DNA of 30,986 nt from Frankiaceae bacterium. GTDB taxonomy: Bacteria > Actinomycetota > Actinomycetes > JAFAQI01. Shown here one piece after another: positions 22,838-29,948 of this stretch (its first letter is position 1; every line of letters starts with the position of its first letter). The stretch spans positions 1 through 30,986 of the forward strand of contig JAVEEH010000170.1 of assembly GCA_030840545.1 (NCBI GenBank), given 5' to 3'. The translations under genes and the position numbers were made by a program. Under the pieces are notes generated by a model, which was given only the letters and a program-made list of their open reading frames with translations, ran no database searches and had not been told where the DNA came from.

Positions 22838-23544
22838 CGCTCGCGGATCGGGTGGCGGCGGCCTACGCCGCGCGCTTGCGCAGCTACGGCGCCCGCGCAC
22901 CCGGACGCTTCGCCGTGGAGGTGGCGGGCCTGCTCGTCGTGTCGCTCGGTGTCGACGAGCCATGGGGACTGCAGATCGCGGCGCTGCCGGACGAGCCTGA
23001 CCCGATGGCGGTCGACGCAGCGATCGCCTGGTGTCGCGAGCGGGGCCGGCAGCCCCAGGTCGTCGTGCGCGAGCAGCACCGCGCCGGGCTGTCCGGACTG
23101 CGCCAGGTCGAGGCGCTGCCGGCGCTCGTGGCGTCGGCCGAGGTCGGCGATGACGCGTTCGAGGTGGGGCCACCCCGGGACGCCGCAGAGTTTCGGGCGG
23201 TCTACGGTCCCGCGTTCGGCATGCGCCCGGGACTCGCCGAGGCCCTGGTCGTCGATGCCGACCTGACGACCCCCGACGTCGCCCACCTCGTCGCGCGGCA
23301 GGACGGCGTAACGGTCGCTTGCGCGCAGCTGCGCGACGGCGAGGGGATGAGCTACGTGTCCGGTGTCGGCGTGCTGCCCGACCGGCAACGGCAGGGCATC
23401 GGGTCGTCGATGCTGGCGGCGTGCCGTTCCGAAGCCGCCCGGCGCGGTTGCGCGTCGGTCTGGCTCAACGCCTCGGCGCGAAGCCAGCCCTTCTACGAAA
23501 GCATCGGCTTCGATCTCGTCGACACGCACCTGGCGCTCGCCTGA
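22834..23544 (+). CDS. GNAT-family N-acetyltransferase
   Basis: A 236-residue protein. The N-terminal half (about 1-105) is Ala/Arg-rich and of unrecognised type; the C-terminal half is a GNAT acetyltransferase fold. The acetyl-CoA pyrophosphate loop is seen as GVGVLPDRQRQGIGSSML (Q-x-x-G-I-G), followed by VWLNASARSQPFYESIGF, the usual last strand and helix pattern. Substrate unknown; it could be a small amine, a protein or an antibiotic. GTG 22834 overlaps the ctaB stop (GTGA) and its stop TGA shares one base with the ATG of the next gene. The tight coupling to a spermidine-synthase-like protein makes a polyamine-type substrate a tempting idea, but this is inference only. Confidence 0.8.
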   Translation: MTLADRVAAAYAARLRSYGARAPGRFAVEVAGLLVVSLGVDEPWGLQIAALPDEPDPMAVDAAIAWCRERGRQPQVVVREQHRAGLSGLRQVEALPALVASAEVGDDAFEVGPPRDAAEFRAVYGPAFGMRPGLAEALVVDADLTTPDVAHLVARQDGVTVACAQLRDGEGMSYVSGVGVLPDRQRQGIGSSMLAACRSEAARRGCASVWLNASARSQPFYESIGFDLVDTHLALA

Positions 23545-25520
23545 TGCTGATCCGATCCACCCGCGCCCGGCTGCTGCTCTCCAGCGCGCTCATGTTGTTC
23601 CTCGAGCTCGCGCTGATCCGCTGGACCGCGTCGAACATCGTGCATCTCGGCTACTTCTCGAACTTCGTCCTGCTCGGCTCGTTCCTCGGGGTGGGGCTCG
23701 GCTTCCTGCGGGCGAGCCGCAGCGATCACGACCCGCTCTACTTCCCGGTGCTCCTTGCCGTGCTCGTGGCCGCCGTTCTCATGTTTCCCGTCACCGTGGA
23801 CCGGTCCGGCTCCGACCTGATCTTCTTCACGACGCTGCACACGGTCGGGCCGCCCATCTGGCTGGTGCTGCCGTTGGTGTTCCTTGCCGTTGCGGGCATC
23901 ATGGCCGGGCCCGGTGAGCTGGTCGGCAGATGCTTCGCGGAGCTGCCCCGGCTCGAGGCCTACCGCCTCGACCTGCTCGGCAGCCTGCTCGGCATCGCTG
24001 CGTTCTCGTTGCTCTCGCTCCTCCGCGCGCCGTCGGTCGCCTGGGGGGCGATCGTCTCACTGCTCATGGCCTTGTTGCTGTGGCGGCCGAGACGTGCGCT
24101 GGTGCTGGGCGCGGCGGCGGTGGTGATCGTCGTGATGCTCACCATCGAGTCACTCGGCACGGGCGTGAGCTGGTCGCCCTACTACAAGATCGTGACGCAT
24201 CAGCGCGGATCCGGGCTGTCACGCGTCATTGCAGTCTCCGTCAACGGCGTGCCGCACCAGGCGGCGGCGGACGCGGAGCAGAAGGCGAAGCTCGAGCCGC
24301 AGTACGCGCTGCCGTATCAGCGCATGACGCGCTCCGAGCCGGGTCGGGTGCTGGTGGTGGGAGCCGGGACCGGCACCGACGTGGCGCTTGCGCTGTCACG
24401 CGGCGCCACGCGGGTCGACGCGGTCGAGATCGACCCGCGACTCCTGCAGATCGGCCGGCAGCTGCATCCGGACCGGCCCTACGCCGACCCGCGCGTGCAC
24501 AGCCACATCGACGACGGCCGCGCCTTCCTCGAACGCAGCTCGGCGAAGTGGGACCTCATCGTGTTCGCGCTGCCGGACTCCCTGACGTTGGTGGCAGGAG
24601 CGAGCTCGCTGCGGCTCGAGAGCTACCTGTTCACCGTCGAGGCGATGCGGTCGGTGCGCGCGCATCTCGCCCCGGGCGGTGCGTTCGCGATGTACAACTT
24701 CTACCGTCAGTCCTGGCTCATCGGCCGGCTCTCGCGCACCGTCGCCGACGCGTTCGGGCACCAGCCGTGCGTCGATCGGCTCAGCGGCGTGGACGCCGTC
24801 ATCACGGCCGGCCTGACCGCACGCAACCAGCACTGTGGTGACGGTGTCGCGCCGCGCGGGCCGTCGCCCGCGACCGACGACCATCCCTTCGTCTATCTCT
24901 ACGGCCGGTCGATCCCCGGCTTCTACCTGCTGACCCTCGCAGGGATCCTGCTGTGCAGCCTGCTCGCCGTCCGGGTCGTCGGCGGTCCGTTCCGCCGGAT
25001 GCGGCCCTACCTCGACCTGTTCCTGCTCGGCGGGTCCTTCCTGCTGCTGGAGACGCGCAGCATCACGGGATTCGCCCTGCTGTTCGGCACCACGTGGATC
25101 GTCAACGCCATCGTCTTCGCCGGGGTGCTGCTCGCGGTGCTCGCTGCCGTCGAGACCACCAGACGGTGGCGGCTGCCCCGCTTAGGCGTGCTCTACGGGC
25201 TCTTGGCTGCGGCGCTGCTGCTCGACACGCTGATCCGGCCCGGGCTGCTGCTCGGTCTGCCGGTGCTTCCACGGGCGCTGGCGGCGGTGACGGTCGCGTT
25301 CCTGCCGATCTTCGCCGCCAACCTGGTCTTCGCGAAGCGTTTCGTCGACACGACCGACGCCACGTCGGCGTTCGCCGCCAACCTGCTCGGTGCGATGGTC
25401 GGTGGCTGCCTCGAGTACCTGTCGCTGATCGTCGGCTACCAGGCGCTGCTTCTCGTCGCGGGGTTGCTCTACCTCGGCGCGTTCCTGTTGCTGCCCCGAC
25501 AGCCCGCGCGGCTGGGATAG
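23544..25520 (+). CDS. Polytopic membrane protein with spermidine-synthase-like domain
   Basis: A 658-residue protein in three parts: an N-terminal membrane domain of about six to seven segments (1-205), a spermidine-synthase-like Rossmann methyltransferase domain (about 215-430), and a C-terminal membrane domain of about six segments (445-650). The cofactor loop VLVVGAGTGTDVALAL (about 269-284) and acidic VDAVEIDP are intact. However, the DxxD(P) segment of true aminopropyltransferases appears as ALPDS (342-346): the first Asp is replaced by Ala342 and only Asp345 remains. The usual Y-H-E motif before the cofactor loop is also missing. It probably binds SAM or a decarboxylated relative but may not make spermidine. 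ATG 23544 shares a base with the GNAT stop. Its last 339 nt overlap ctaA antisense. Confidence 0.8.
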   Translation: MLIRSTRARLLLSSALMLFLELALIRWTASNIVHLGYFSNFVLLGSFLGVGLGFLRASRSDHDPLYFPVLLAVLVAAVLMFPVTVDRSGSDLIFFTTLHTVGPPIWLVLPLVFLAVAGIMAGPGELVGRCFAELPRLEAYRLDLLGSLLGIAAFSLLSLLRAPSVAWGAIVSLLMALLLWRPRRALVLGAAAVVIVVMLTIESLGTGVSWSPYYKIVTHQRGSGLSRVIAVSVNGVPHQAAADAEQKAKLEPQYALPYQRMTRSEPGRVLVVGAGTGTDVALALSRGATRVDAVEIDPRLLQIGRQLHPDRPYADPRVHSHIDDGRAFLERSSAKWDLIVFALPDSLTLVAGASSLRLESYLFTVEAMRSVRAHLAPGGAFAMYNFYRQSWLIGRLSRTVADAFGHQPCVDRLSGVDAVITAGLTARNQHCGDGVAPRGPSPATDDHPFVYLYGRSIPGFYLLTLAGILLCSLLAVRVVGGPFRRMRPYLDLFLLGGSFLLLETRSITGFALLFGTTWIVNAIVFAGVLLAVLAAVETTRRWRLPRLGVLYGLLAAALLLDTLIRPGLLLGLPVLPRALAAVTVAFLPIFAANLVFAKRFVDTTDATSAFAANLLGAMVGGCLEYLSLIVGYQALLLVAGLLYLGAFLLLPRQPARLG

Positions 25521-26390
25521 CGAGAAGCCGAGCTGCAGCCACAGGGTCGAGGCCCACAGCACCGTGGCGCCCGCAACGTGCAGCTCCACGACGCCGGGTG
25601 GGAGGTCGAGGAAGTACTGCGTGTAGCCGATCACGACCTGGAGACCGACCGCACCGGCCAGCCAGGCGGCCCGACGTCGTACGACGTCTGACGTGTCGGT
25701 CAGCCGGACGGCGAACAGCGTCGCCACGACGAGTCCGGTCAGCAGCAACGCGGAGTCGGCGTGCAGCTGCGTGACCCGCTCGAGCGCGAACGGCAGCCTC
25801 CTGACCTGGTTGGGTCCAGCGCCGGCGTGCGGCCCGGTGCCGGTCGTGACGGTGCCGAGGACGAGCACCACACCGGCCACCGCCACCAACAGGCGGCCGA
25901 GCACGAGCAGCTCACGGCGCACCGTCGCAGGGCCGGGCGTCCACGCCGGATCGGCGCGGTGCACCAGCACCAGCGCCGCCCAGACCATCAGCATCGAGAG
26001 CAGGAAGTGCGCCATGACCCACGGCGGTGAGAGGTCGTAGAGGACGGACAGGCCGCCGATGACCGCCTGGCCGACGAAGCCGCCGACCAGGCTCCAGGCC
26101 AGCAGGGTGAGGTCGCGGCGTCGGGGCCTGCGCAGCAGCGCCGCGACCGCCACGACGGCGACATAGACACCCACCACCGAGGTGACGACGCGGTTCACGA
26201 ACTCGATCAGCGCGTGGTAGGAGACCGGCGCGACGATCGACGTCGACGTGCAGCGTGGCCAGGTGGGGCAACCGAGGCCCGACCCGGTGAGCCGCACGGC
26301 CGCGCCACTGACGACGATGGCGCCCATCGCGACAGCCGCCGCCACCGCGAGGCGGCGGAAGGCGGTCGGGGTCACATCGGGACGGCGCAT
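25182..26390 (-). CDS. ctaA: Heme A synthase CtaA with an antisense-encoded C-terminal tail
   Basis: A 402-codon frame. Residues 1 to about 288 are a complete CtaA/Cox15-type heme A synthase with eight membrane segments. The loop GLGCPTWPRC holds the paired cysteines. Candidate heme-ligand histidines occur in SYHALIEFVNR, MAHFLLSML, TQLHADSALLL and ELHVAGATVLW. The enzyme oxidises the C8 methyl of heme O to formyl, after CtaB. After the last membrane segment the frame does not stop: about 112 Gln/Arg/Glu-rich residues follow, encoded antisense to the spermidine-synthase-like gene. This tail looks like a by-product of reading a Leu-rich gene backwards. ATG 26390 lies within the end of the GT87-like gene (19-nt overlap); a -10-like TAGGAT precedes it. 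Confidence 0.88.
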   Translation of the reverse strand: MRRPDVTPTAFRRLAVAAAVAMGAIVVSGAAVRLTGSGLGCPTWPRCTSTSIVAPVSYHALIEFVNRVVTSVVGVYVAVVAVAALLRRPRRRDLTLLAWSLVGGFVGQAVIGGLSVLYDLSPPWVMAHFLLSMLMVWAALVLVHRADPAWTPGPATVRRELLVLGRLLVAVAGVVLVLGTVTTGTGPHAGAGPNQVRRLPFALERVTQLHADSALLLTGLVVATLFAVRLTDTSDVVRRRAAWLAGAVGLQVVIGYTQYFLDLPPGVVELHVAGATVLWASTLWLQLGFSLSQPRGLSGQQQERAEVEQPRDEKQRLVADDQRQVLEAATDHRTEQVGGERRRGVGRVDETLREDQVGGEDRQERDRHRRQRPWKHRQTEQQPGPDQRVEQQRRSQEPVEHA

Positions 26391-27595
26391 TCGGCCCCCG
26401 ATCCTACGAGCCGTGACCTACCGGCGCCGGTCGCGCTCGCCGGCCCCCCGTCGGACCGGGCGTGCATCGCCCCGCGGGCGAGGTAAGCGAGGAGTGCCAG
26501 TGCAGCGACGAGGTAGCTGTTGGCGACCAGCGACACGACCCCGTGGAAGCCGTACTCGCTCGGGCCACCGTGATGCGGGGTGAACCACATCGGCCCGACC
26601 ACGAACAGCAGATAGCCGACAGCGGCGCCGGTTCGCTCACCCCGCCCGCCGCTGCGGATGAGCACCAGCAGTGCCGGCACGGCCCACACCCAGTGATGCG
26701 TCCAGGAGATCGGGGAGACGAGCAGGGACGTGATGCCGGTGGCTGCGATCGCGGCCAGCCAGTCGTCCCGGCGGGCGAACACCGCCGCGGTCGCAACCCC
26801 GACGGCCGCGAACACCGCCGCCACCACCGTCCACCACCCGCCGACGTGCCCGACGCCCCCGAGGAGGCGCGCGGCCGCTCCGTACGGTGACTGGTTGCTG
26901 ATGTAGGGGGCTCCGACCCGGCCGGTGTCGAAGAACAGGTGCAGCCAGTAGCGCGACGAAGCGGCTGGCGCCACCAGCCAGCCGACCGCAGTGGCCGTCA
27001 GAAACGTGGCGACCGCGATCGCTGCGGACCGCCACCGTCGGCTTGCGACGAGCACGACGATGAACACTGCGGGCGTCAGCTTCACCGCGGTTGCGATGCC
27101 GACGCCGACACCCGCGGGTTTTCCCGCGGCGGTGCGGCGCACGTCCCAGACGACGAGCGCCATGAGCAGCAGGTTGACCTGGCCGAGCGCGAACGTGTGT
27201 CGCACCGGCTCCAGGGCCAGCGTCGCTGCCATCGCCGTGGCCACCGCCGACCATGAGGCCGTCAGGCGGGCCAACTGCAGCAGCGCCCGGCACAGGTAAC
27301 CCAGTGCGGCCAGCGAGGCCAGCAGCCACAGCACCTGCGCGACGCGTGAGGGCAGCGCCGCCACGGGGATGAAGGACACCGCGGCGAACGGCGGGTAGGT
27401 GAACCAGTGCCCGAACGCCCGGAGCTGGTAGAGCGCGGCGTCGTGCCGGACCGCGTGGCCACCCCAGGAGTAGATGCGCAGGTCCAACGGCTCGTGCCGG
27501 GCGGCGAGCAGCGCCAGCCAGACACCCTCGGCCGCGATGCAGGCGGCAACAGCGACCGCGGCGAGCCGGCGGCTCATCGTGTCCGCTCGGCTCAC
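26372..27595 (-). CDS. GT87-like (DUF2029) polyprenyl-phosphate mannosyltransferase
   Basis: A 407-residue multi-pass membrane protein resembling the GT-C mannosyltransferases of family 87, which in mycobacteria use polyprenyl-phosphate mannose to extend phosphatidylinositol mannosides and lipomannan. The acidic first extracytoplasmic loop HEPLDLRIYSWGG carries the likely catalytic Asp. It is followed by FTYPPFAAV, the GQVNLLLMALVVWD segment and ISWTHHWVWAVP, all familiar in this family, with about ten to eleven hydrophobic stretches. Start GTG 27595 overlaps the SDR stop (GTGA); ATG 27577 is an alternative. The acceptor is unknown. The C-terminal 30 residues are hydrophilic and overlap ctaA. 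Confidence 0.8.
   Translation of the reverse strand: MSRADTMSRRLAAVAVAACIAAEGVWLALLAARHEPLDLRIYSWGGHAVRHDAALYQLRAFGHWFTYPPFAAVSFIPVAALPSRVAQVLWLLASLAALGYLCRALLQLARLTASWSAVATAMAATLALEPVRHTFALGQVNLLLMALVVWDVRRTAAGKPAGVGVGIATAVKLTPAVFIVVLVASRRWRSAAIAVATFLTATAVGWLVAPAASSRYWLHLFFDTGRVGAPYISNQSPYGAAARLLGGVGHVGGWWTVVAAVFAAVGVATAAVFARRDDWLAAIAATGITSLLVSPISWTHHWVWAVPALLVLIRSGGRGERTGAAVGYLLFVVGPMWFTPHHGGPSEYGFHGVVSLVANSYLVAALALLAYLARGAMHARSDGGPASATGAGRSRLVGSGAECAVPM
26401..26406 (-). promoter_or_regulatory. Candidate internal -10 box for ctaA
   Basis: On the minus strand TAGGAT lies 10 nt before the ctaA ATG, inside the last codons of the GT87-like gene. A start 6-7 nt downstream would give a leader of only 3-4 nt, allowing ctaA expression apart from the upstream operon. 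Confidence 0.35.
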
Positions 27596-28416
27596 GCGGG
27601 CTCGCGCAGTGCTTTGCGGCGGTTGCGTTCGCCCAGCGCGGCCGTGACGCCGATCAGCGGCAGCATCGCCGACGGCACCAGCCCGGTCAGCCGGGCAGCA
27701 GCGGCGCGGCGGCGGGGGATGGAGCGGATCATCCGCCGGCTACCGATGAGCGCCACGACCGCATCCGCGACGACACCCGGGTCGAGCAACGCCCCCGAGA
27801 AGATCATCGCCGAGCCGCGATCGGCGGCGTTCTCCGCGACCATGTCCGTGCGCACGCCATCCGGGCAGACGGCATGCAGCCGCACCGGCGACCCGGCGTG
27901 GCGCAGCTCGGCCGCCGTGGTCAGCGTCCACGAGAGCACCGCTGCTTTCGACGCGGCATAGATGGCCAGCCCGGGCAACGGCCCGAACGCGGACATCGAC
28001 GCCATGTTGATGACGTCGCCCCGACCGCCTTGCCGGTGCATGACGTCCAACGCTGCCCGGGTGCCGTGCACGACGCCGAGCAGGTTGACCTCCACGGTCG
28101 CAGTCATCGTCGCGTCGTCCTGCTCCCACAAGGTGCCGGTGCGCAGGATGCCGGCGTTGTTGACCCACGCCCTGAGGGTGCCGACGGCCGCCGCCTGCTC
28201 GGCGACCGCGCGGTGCCGGCTCGGGTCGCGGACATCGTGCGGGGCGGCGGTGCACAGCGGGCCGAGATCGGCGGCCGTACGCCGGACCGCGGTCTCGTCC
28301 ACATCAGTCGCCACGACCGACCAGCCACGCTCGACGAGTCGCCCGGCGACCGCACGGCCCATGCCCCGACCTGCTCCGGTGACGACGGCGACGTCGCGGG
28401 TGTGGTCAACGTCCAT
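27592..28416 (-). CDS. Short-chain dehydrogenase/reductase (SDR)
   Basis: A 274-residue classical SDR. It has the NAD(P)-binding loop VVTGAGRGMGRAVA near the N-terminus, Asp at the end of strand 2 (VVATDVDE, favouring NAD over NADP by family rule), NNAG, the catalytic Ser in INMASMSAFG and the YAASK catalytic Tyr-Lys pair. The C-terminal 40 residues (RRRAAAARLTGLVPSAML onward) are basic and partly hydrophobic, suggesting possible membrane association. Substrate unknown. ATG 28416 is preferred to GTG 28422 because GAGGAG (28422-28427) then sits 5 nt upstream. It is coupled to the GT87-like gene, so lipid or cell-envelope chemistry is a plausible but unproven setting. Confidence 0.85.
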   Translation of the reverse strand: MDVDHTRDVAVVTGAGRGMGRAVAGRLVERGWSVVATDVDETAVRRTAADLGPLCTAAPHDVRDPSRHRAVAEQAAAVGTLRAWVNNAGILRTGTLWEQDDATMTATVEVNLLGVVHGTRAALDVMHRQGGRGDVINMASMSAFGPLPGLAIYAASKAAVLSWTLTTAAELRHAGSPVRLHAVCPDGVRTDMVAENAADRGSAMIFSGALLDPGVVADAVVALIGSRRMIRSIPRRRAAAARLTGLVPSAMLPLIGVTAALGERNRRKALREPA

Positions 28417-28421
28417 GCGCA

Positions 28422-28427
28422 CTCCTC
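28422..28427 (-). promoter_or_regulatory. Ribosome-binding site deciding the SDR start
   Basis: On the minus strand GAGGAG lies 5 nt before ATG 28416 and shares bases with the stop codon of the upstream permease gene. It rules out the in-frame GTG at 28422, which it overlaps. Confidence 0.6.
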
Positions 28428-29190
28428 AGCTCCAACGGAACGTACGACCCGCGAGCGCGACTGTGCCCACGGCCCAGCCGGCCAACGTCACCCAGTCGTG
28501 CAGCGGAACTGCCGCGCCCTGCCGCAGCACCAGGCGCAGCCCGTCGGTCAGCGCGGCGATCGGCAGCAGGGCCAAGGTGTGCCGAAGCCCGGGGGAGAAG
28601 TCGGTGAGTGGGAAGACCACGCCACCGAGCACCAGCAGCAACAGATAGAGCAGGTTCGCGGCCGCCAGCGTCGCCTCGGCCCGCAGGACGCCGGCGAGCA
28701 GCAGGCCGAGGCCGCTGAACGCGGCCGTCCCCAGCAGCAGCAGGCCCAGCACCGCGGCCGGTGAGCCATGCGGGGACCAGCCCAGCGCCAGCCCGACGAC
28801 GACGAGCAGGGCGACCTGCCCGGCTTCGACCACCGCGACGGCGATCGTCTTCGCCGCCAGCAGCACCCAGCGCGGCATCGGCGTCACGCCGAGGCGCTTG
28901 AGCACGCCGTACCGACGTTCGAATCCGGTCGCGATCGCCTGTCCGGTGAACGCGGTCGACATCACCGCGAGAGCGAGCACACCGGGGACGAGGAAGTCGA
29001 CGCGCGGCTTCGGCAGGTCGGCGACCGGCGCCTGGGTGAACAGGACGAGCACGACGGTGGGGATGACGACCGTCAGCAGCAGCTGCTCGCCGTTGCGCGC
29101 CAGCAGGCCGAGCTCCACCCGGGTCTGGGCGACGAGCTGGCGCGACCGCGGCGAGGCGGCACCCGCGGGCGCAAGCGAGAGGGCGGTCAT
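28426..29190 (-). CDS. ABC-2 type exporter permease
   Basis: A 254-residue ABC-2 membrane subunit with six hydrophobic segments. It has a cytoplasmic N-terminus (Arg-containing, TRVELGLLARNGEQL), TM1 near 37-53, the FERRYGVLKRLGVTPMPRW coupling region typical of drug/lipid exporters, and a closing short C-terminus. ATG 29190 overlaps the stop of the ATPase gene (ATGA), so the pair makes a two-component exporter. The family in the same position in mycobacteria lies between sufR and ctaA; its substrate is not established to my knowledge. The stop is 9 nt before the SDR ATG. Confidence 0.88.
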   Translation of the reverse strand: MTALSLAPAGAASPRSRQLVAQTRVELGLLARNGEQLLLTVVIPTVVLVLFTQAPVADLPKPRVDFLVPGVLALAVMSTAFTGQAIATGFERRYGVLKRLGVTPMPRWVLLAAKTIAVAVVEAGQVALLVVVGLALGWSPHGSPAAVLGLLLLGTAAFSGLGLLLAGVLRAEATLAAANLLYLLLLVLGGVVFPLTDFSPGLRHTLALLPIAALTDGLRLVLRQGAAVPLHDWVTLAGWAVGTVALAGRTFRWS

Positions 29191-29912
29191 CGGCGATCGC
29201 CGGTGACGGCCAGGAAGACGTCTTCCAGCGACCGTCCGCCGCCGGTGAGCTCCGCGGCGGACCCCGCGGCGACGACGCGCCCCGCGTCGACGATGACGAT
29301 CCGGTCAGCGAGGCGCTCGGCCTCGTCCATCGCGTGGGTGGTGAGCACGACCGTCACGCCGGCGGCCCGGAGCTCCTCGATCAGCGTCCAGGTCGACCGG
29401 CGGGCGTGCAGGTCGAGTCCGGCGGTGGGCTCGTCCAGGAAGACCAGCTCCGGACGTCCGATCAGCGCGAGGGCCAGGGACAGCCGCTGCTGCTCCCCGC
29501 CGGACAGGCGACGCCAGGGTGTGCCGGCGGCCGCGGTGAGGTCCAGCCGGTCGAGCAGCGCAGCCGGGTCGTGCGGGTCGGCGTAGAGCGCGGCGAACAG
29601 CCGGAGCACGTCGCGGGGACGGGCCGAGGGGTAGACGCCGGCAGCGCCGGAGCCGGTCGCCTGCGGCATCACCCCGACGCGTGCGCGGAGCGCCGTCGCA
29701 TCCCGGCTGGCGTCCAGGCCCAGGACGTGCACGGTCCCGGCGTCGGCGCGGCGCAGCCCGGCGCAGATCTCGAGAGTGGTCGTCTTGCCCGCCCCGTTCG
29801 GGCCGAGCACCGCGGTCACCTCGGCGGCCGCCGCACTGAAGGAGATCCCGTCGACCGCGACGGTGGCGCCATAGCGCATCACCAGGTCCTGGACGACGAG
29901 CGCGGCTGGCAC
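29187..29912 (-). CDS. ABC exporter ATP-binding protein
   Basis: A 241-residue ATPase of the DrrA/CcmA-like ABC-2 exporter class. It has Walker A LGPNGAGKTTT, the Q-loop in GVMPQATGSGAAGVYP, signature LSGGEQQR, Walker B LVFLDEPTAGLD and the H-loop LTTHAMDEAERLADR. The start is uncertain. GTG 29912 is preferred because TATGCT (29925-29920) is a -10-like element exactly 7 nt upstream, making the mRNA leaderless. The upstream ATG 29924 is part of that hexamer and lacks any Shine-Dalgarno. It heads the minus-strand operon ATPase-permease-SDR-GT87-ctaA and is divergent from the DUF1206 gene with only 36 nt between starts. Confidence 0.9.
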   Translation of the reverse strand: MPAALVVQDLVMRYGATVAVDGISFSAAAAEVTAVLGPNGAGKTTTLEICAGLRRADAGTVHVLGLDASRDATALRARVGVMPQATGSGAAGVYPSARPRDVLRLFAALYADPHDPAALLDRLDLTAAAGTPWRRLSGGEQQRLSLALALIGRPELVFLDEPTAGLDLHARRSTWTLIEELRAAGVTVVLTTHAMDEAERLADRIVIVDAGRVVAAGSAAELTGGGRSLEDVFLAVTGDRR

Positions 29913-29919
29913 GTGATCG

Positions 29920-29925
29920 AGCATA
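29920..29925 (-). promoter_or_regulatory. Candidate -10 box for the ABC exporter/ctaA operon (leaderless)
   Basis: TATGCT on the minus strand is followed after 7 nt by GTG 29912. It overlaps by two bases the candidate -10 box of the divergent DUF1206 gene. Confidence 0.45.
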
Positions 29926-29929
29926 GGTT
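29924..29929 (+). promoter_or_regulatory. Candidate -10 box for the DUF1206 gene
   Basis: TAGGTT on the plus strand gives a start near 29936 and a leader of about 13 nt, with AGGA (29937-29940) 8 nt before the ATG. It overlaps the opposite-strand -10 box. Confidence 0.4.
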
Positions 29930-29948
29930 CGCGGGCAGGACGTGGATC

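Noticed and set aside
23319..23543. Extension of the spermidine-synthase-like protein upstream within the GNAT gene
   Set aside because: The region is the GNAT acetyl-CoA loop in another frame. ATG 23544 gives the usual membrane-segment opening.
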